From: Hominisplanchenecus murintestinalis
Lineage (GTDB): Bacteria > Bacillota > Clostridia > Lachnospirales > Lachnospiraceae
Assembly: GCA_004793585.1 (NCBI GenBank)
Contig: SRZB01000014.1
Coordinates: forward strand, 1-64,000
Direction: 5' to 3'
Length of the DNA stretch: 64,000 nucleotides
Below, piece after piece: positions 62,214 to 64,000 of the stretch. Position 1 is the stretch's first letter. Every line of letters begins with the position of its first letter. The notes beneath the pieces were generated by a model. That model was not told the origin of the DNA, searched no databases, and saw only the letters and a program-made list of their open reading frames with translations. The position numbers and the translations under genes were made by a program.

Positions 62214-62495
62214 TCAATATTCTTTCTTGCTTTTTGCTCCGTAATCATACATTTTCATCGACTGATACTCCCCTATTTTCAGCAGGTTTCCAATAATTAA
62301 CTCCACATCCCTGTCCTCTTCCACCCCAAGCCTTTCACAAATCCGCCTGTTTGCATCATAAACTTCCTTATAAAGCATGCTGCATACAGAACCTTCCTCA
62401 AATTCATCTTTCACCATACTTCCTTCAGGCACGGAACACTTTTCTAAATCCCAAAGCCCATTCATCAACTTGAATATCCTCTGTTTTTCATTCAT
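62214..62495 (-). CDS. Small hypothetical protein (93 aa)
   Basis: The product is a helical, charged 93-residue protein (KQRIFKLMNGLWDLEKC, then DANRRICERLGVEEDRDVE and NLLKIGEYQSMKMYDYG). It has no signal peptide or membrane segment. I do not recognise a family, although the sequence reads as a real protein with even composition. The ribosome site is weak (AAGGA about 18 nt upstream), so the start is uncertain. It stands alone between maa and tgt. Confidence 0.6.
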   Translation of the reverse strand: MNEKQRIFKLMNGLWDLEKCSVPEGSMVKDEFEEGSVCSMLYKEVYDANRRICERLGVEEDRDVELIIGNLLKIGEYQSMKMYDYGAKSKKEY

Positions 62496-62591
62496 CTTAT
62501 TCTTTACTATTCCTTCTTATTTACTCTTGTTTCATATTACTTTTATAACTAATTCTACCTTTCTTTTCTCCCAAAATCAATAAAAAAGTGC

Positions 62592-62638
62592 AAAAAATGA
62601 GACAGACTGAAACATTTTTATTTTGTCCCAATCTGCCT
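62592..62638 (-). terminator. Intrinsic terminator of tgt
   Basis: On the minus strand AGGCAGATTG pairs with CAGTCTGTCT (two wobbles) around a 19-nt loop, followed by CATTTTTTGC. It starts 16 nt after the tgt stop codon. Confidence 0.7.
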
Positions 62639-62653
62639 GCTCTTCATGACTCC

Positions 62654-63793
62654 CTATTCTTTTTTATCAGCCGCCTGAAAACCGTCCAGTTTCGCTTTCT
62701 TAAAGCTCTGGTATTCTCCTGCGTCAATCGCATCCCTGATTTCTTCCATTAGATGATTGTAAAAATACAGGTTATGGAGAACACACAAGCGCATCCCCAG
62801 CATTTCCTTTGCCTTAAGCAGATGCCGGATGTAAGCCCTGCTGTAATGGCGGCACGCCGGGCACTGGCAGCCTTCTTCAATCGGGTGGGAATCCAGCTCA
62901 TATTTCGCATTAAACAAATTCAGCTTTCCCTGATTCGTATAGACATGTCCATGACGTCCGTTCCTGCTGGGATAAACGCAGTCAAAGAAATCAACCCCTC
63001 TGTCTACTGCCTCCAGGATATTTGCCGGAGTTCCTACCCCCATAAGATACGTAGGCTTGTCCACCGGAAGATGAGGAACCGTCACATCCAAAATGTGATA
63101 CATCTCTTCGTGCGACTCTCCCACTGCCAGGCCGCCTACGGCATAACCGTCCAACCCCAAACTCGCAATCTCTTTTGCATGCTCCACGCGGATATCATCA
63201 AAAATAGCTCCCTGATTAATTCCGAAAAGCATCTGATGGGGATTGAGCGTATCCGGCTGCTCATTCAGCCAATCCATCTTTGCCTTACATCTGGCAAGCC
63301 ACCGGGTAGTACGTTCCACCGACGCCTGCACATAAGACCGCTCCGCCACGCTTGAAGGGCACTCATCAAACGCCATCGCAATCGTAGAAGCCAGATTCGA
63401 CTGAATTTTCATGCTCTCTTCCGGCCCCATAAAAATCTTCCGCCCGTCTACATGAGAATGGAAATAAACGCCCTCCTCTTTGATTTTGCGAAGCCCCGCC
63501 AGGGAAAATACCTGAAAACCGCCGGAGTCCGTGAGAATCGGCTTGTCCCACACCATAAACTTATGCAGCCCGCCCATCTTCTTCACAACTTCATCTCCCG
63601 GACGCACATGCAGATGGTACGTATTCGACAGCTCCACCTGCGTACCGATTTCCTGTAAATCCATCGTAGAAACAGCGCCCTTAATCGCCGCCGCCGTTCC
63701 CACATTCATAAAAACCGGAGTCTGTATCACACCGTGTACTGTGTGAAGCTCGCCCCGCTTTGCTTTTCCGTCTCTTTTTAATAATTTATACAT
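62654..63793 (-). CDS. tgt: tRNA-guanine(34) transglycosylase
   Basis: The 379-residue protein has bacterial Tgt hallmarks: LTDSGGFQVFSL (catalytic Asp, about residue 88), YLMGVGTPANILEAVDRG, DCVYPSRNGRHG (nucleophilic Asp, about 265) and the zinc site CQCPACRHYSRAYIRHL with a later CVLHN His (about 305-335). It exchanges guanine for the queuosine precursor preQ1 at the wobble position of tRNAs for Asp, Asn, His and Tyr. AAGAAGGTG precedes the ATG. The length is standard. The usual partner genes (queA, yajC) are not in the visible part of the window. Confidence 0.96.
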   Translation of the reverse strand: MYKLLKRDGKAKRGELHTVHGVIQTPVFMNVGTAAAIKGAVSTMDLQEIGTQVELSNTYHLHVRPGDEVVKKMGGLHKFMVWDKPILTDSGGFQVFSLAGLRKIKEEGVYFHSHVDGRKIFMGPEESMKIQSNLASTIAMAFDECPSSVAERSYVQASVERTTRWLARCKAKMDWLNEQPDTLNPHQMLFGINQGAIFDDIRVEHAKEIASLGLDGYAVGGLAVGESHEEMYHILDVTVPHLPVDKPTYLMGVGTPANILEAVDRGVDFFDCVYPSRNGRHGHVYTNQGKLNLFNAKYELDSHPIEEGCQCPACRHYSRAYIRHLLKAKEMLGMRLCVLHNLYFYNHLMEEIRDAIDAGEYQSFKKAKLDGFQAADKKE

Positions 63794-63811
63794 ATTACAC
63801 CTTCTTCTTTC

Positions 63812-64000
63812 TTAAACCACGGCTTCTATAAGCACTTTATTCCCTATCCGTATCTCTTTCACGCCAGTCTGCTTCTTTTTGTTAAAATTAAAACTAAGCA
63901 TATATCCCTTATTTAAATGATAATACTCAAGATATTCCGCCAATTGTTCTTCCCCTCGCTCATGATAAGCATTCCCCCGCCATATTTTCATCTCAATCAC
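63812..64000 (-). CDS. C-terminal end of a PD-(D/E)XK/AAA-ATPase-like protein (partial)
   Basis: Only the last 62 codons are inside the window; the start lies beyond base 64,000. The sequence has the late part of a PD-(D/E)XK nuclease-like domain: MKIWRGNAYHERGEEQLAEYLEYY followed by GYMLSFNFNKKK, quoted as KIWRGNAYHERG and GYMLSFNF. These endings are typical of the DUF1703/AAA-ATPase-like family common in gut Firmicutes and Bacteroidetes. The family function is unclear, and the call rests on a short tail. Confidence 0.5.
   Translation of the reverse strand: MIEMKIWRGNAYHERGEEQLAEYLEYYHLNKGYMLSFNFNKKKQTGVKEIRIGNKVLIEAVV

Overview
The window looks like a chromosomal segment from an anaerobic gut Firmicute of the Lachnospiraceae type (Blautia/Dorea/Faecalicatena-like). 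The pointers are strong AGGAGG ribosome sites, two-subunit Fe-S fumarase, a Flx-Hdr electron-transfer complex, very large sortase-type surface proteins, an orphan MsmK/UgpC ATPase and an oxygen-independent energy metabolism. No species call is possible from the sequence alone. I saw no rRNA, tRNA or CRISPR array.

Layout. 1-2.2 kb: a small ABC exporter pair on the + strand, followed by the decayed 3' end of an ImmA/IrrE-type gene. 2.4-16.1 kb: one long minus-strand operon read from about 16,060 down to a terminator at 2,372. In transcription order it holds malate-type dehydrogenase, hdrB, hdrC, hdrA, flxD, flxC, flxB, flxA, an iron-sulfur subunit, a fumarate-reductase-like flavoprotein, an AspT/SucE-type antiporter, the two fumarase subunits and a YoaK/DUF1275 membrane protein. 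Its promoter carries a nearly perfect Rex (NADH/NAD+ sensor) operator. 16.2-18 kb: a secreted NlpC/P60 hydrolase and a 143-bp IS66-type MITE with an exact 8-bp target duplication. 18-49.4 kb: two giant surface proteins (about 7,715 and 2,551 residues), each with its own consensus promoter, long leader and C-terminal anchor. 49.7-54.2 kb: a YbhJ-type aconitase homologue, a TIM-barrel protein and a PucR/CdaR-type regulator. 54.2-64 kb: housekeeping and small regulatory genes (ugpC/msmK, DEDDh exonuclease, integrase-like protein, D,D-carboxypeptidase, zinc-ribbon proteins, an AraC protein with an apparent internal deletion, maa, tgt).

How the genes work together. The long operon can be read as a complete oxaloacetate to malate to fumarate to succinate branch with product export. 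Its reductase has no membrane anchor and is encoded with an NADH-oxidising FlxABCD-HdrABC complex. The most interesting inference is a soluble, NADH-linked and possibly electron-bifurcating fumarate reductase: NADH in at FlxA, bifurcation at HdrA, ferredoxin reduced on one side and fumarate (through HdrBC and/or the TfrB-like Fe-S subunit) on the other. The Fe-S subunit resembles the N-terminal half of methanogen thiol:fumarate reductase subunit B, with the HdrB half encoded separately upstream. This is inference from gene content; no reaction is proved by sequence.

A second unexpected signal is a two-hairpin leader, conserved through to the Shine-Dalgarno, found in front of two unrelated genes (the antiporter and the D,D-carboxypeptidase). 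Family names are from recognised motifs without database searches.
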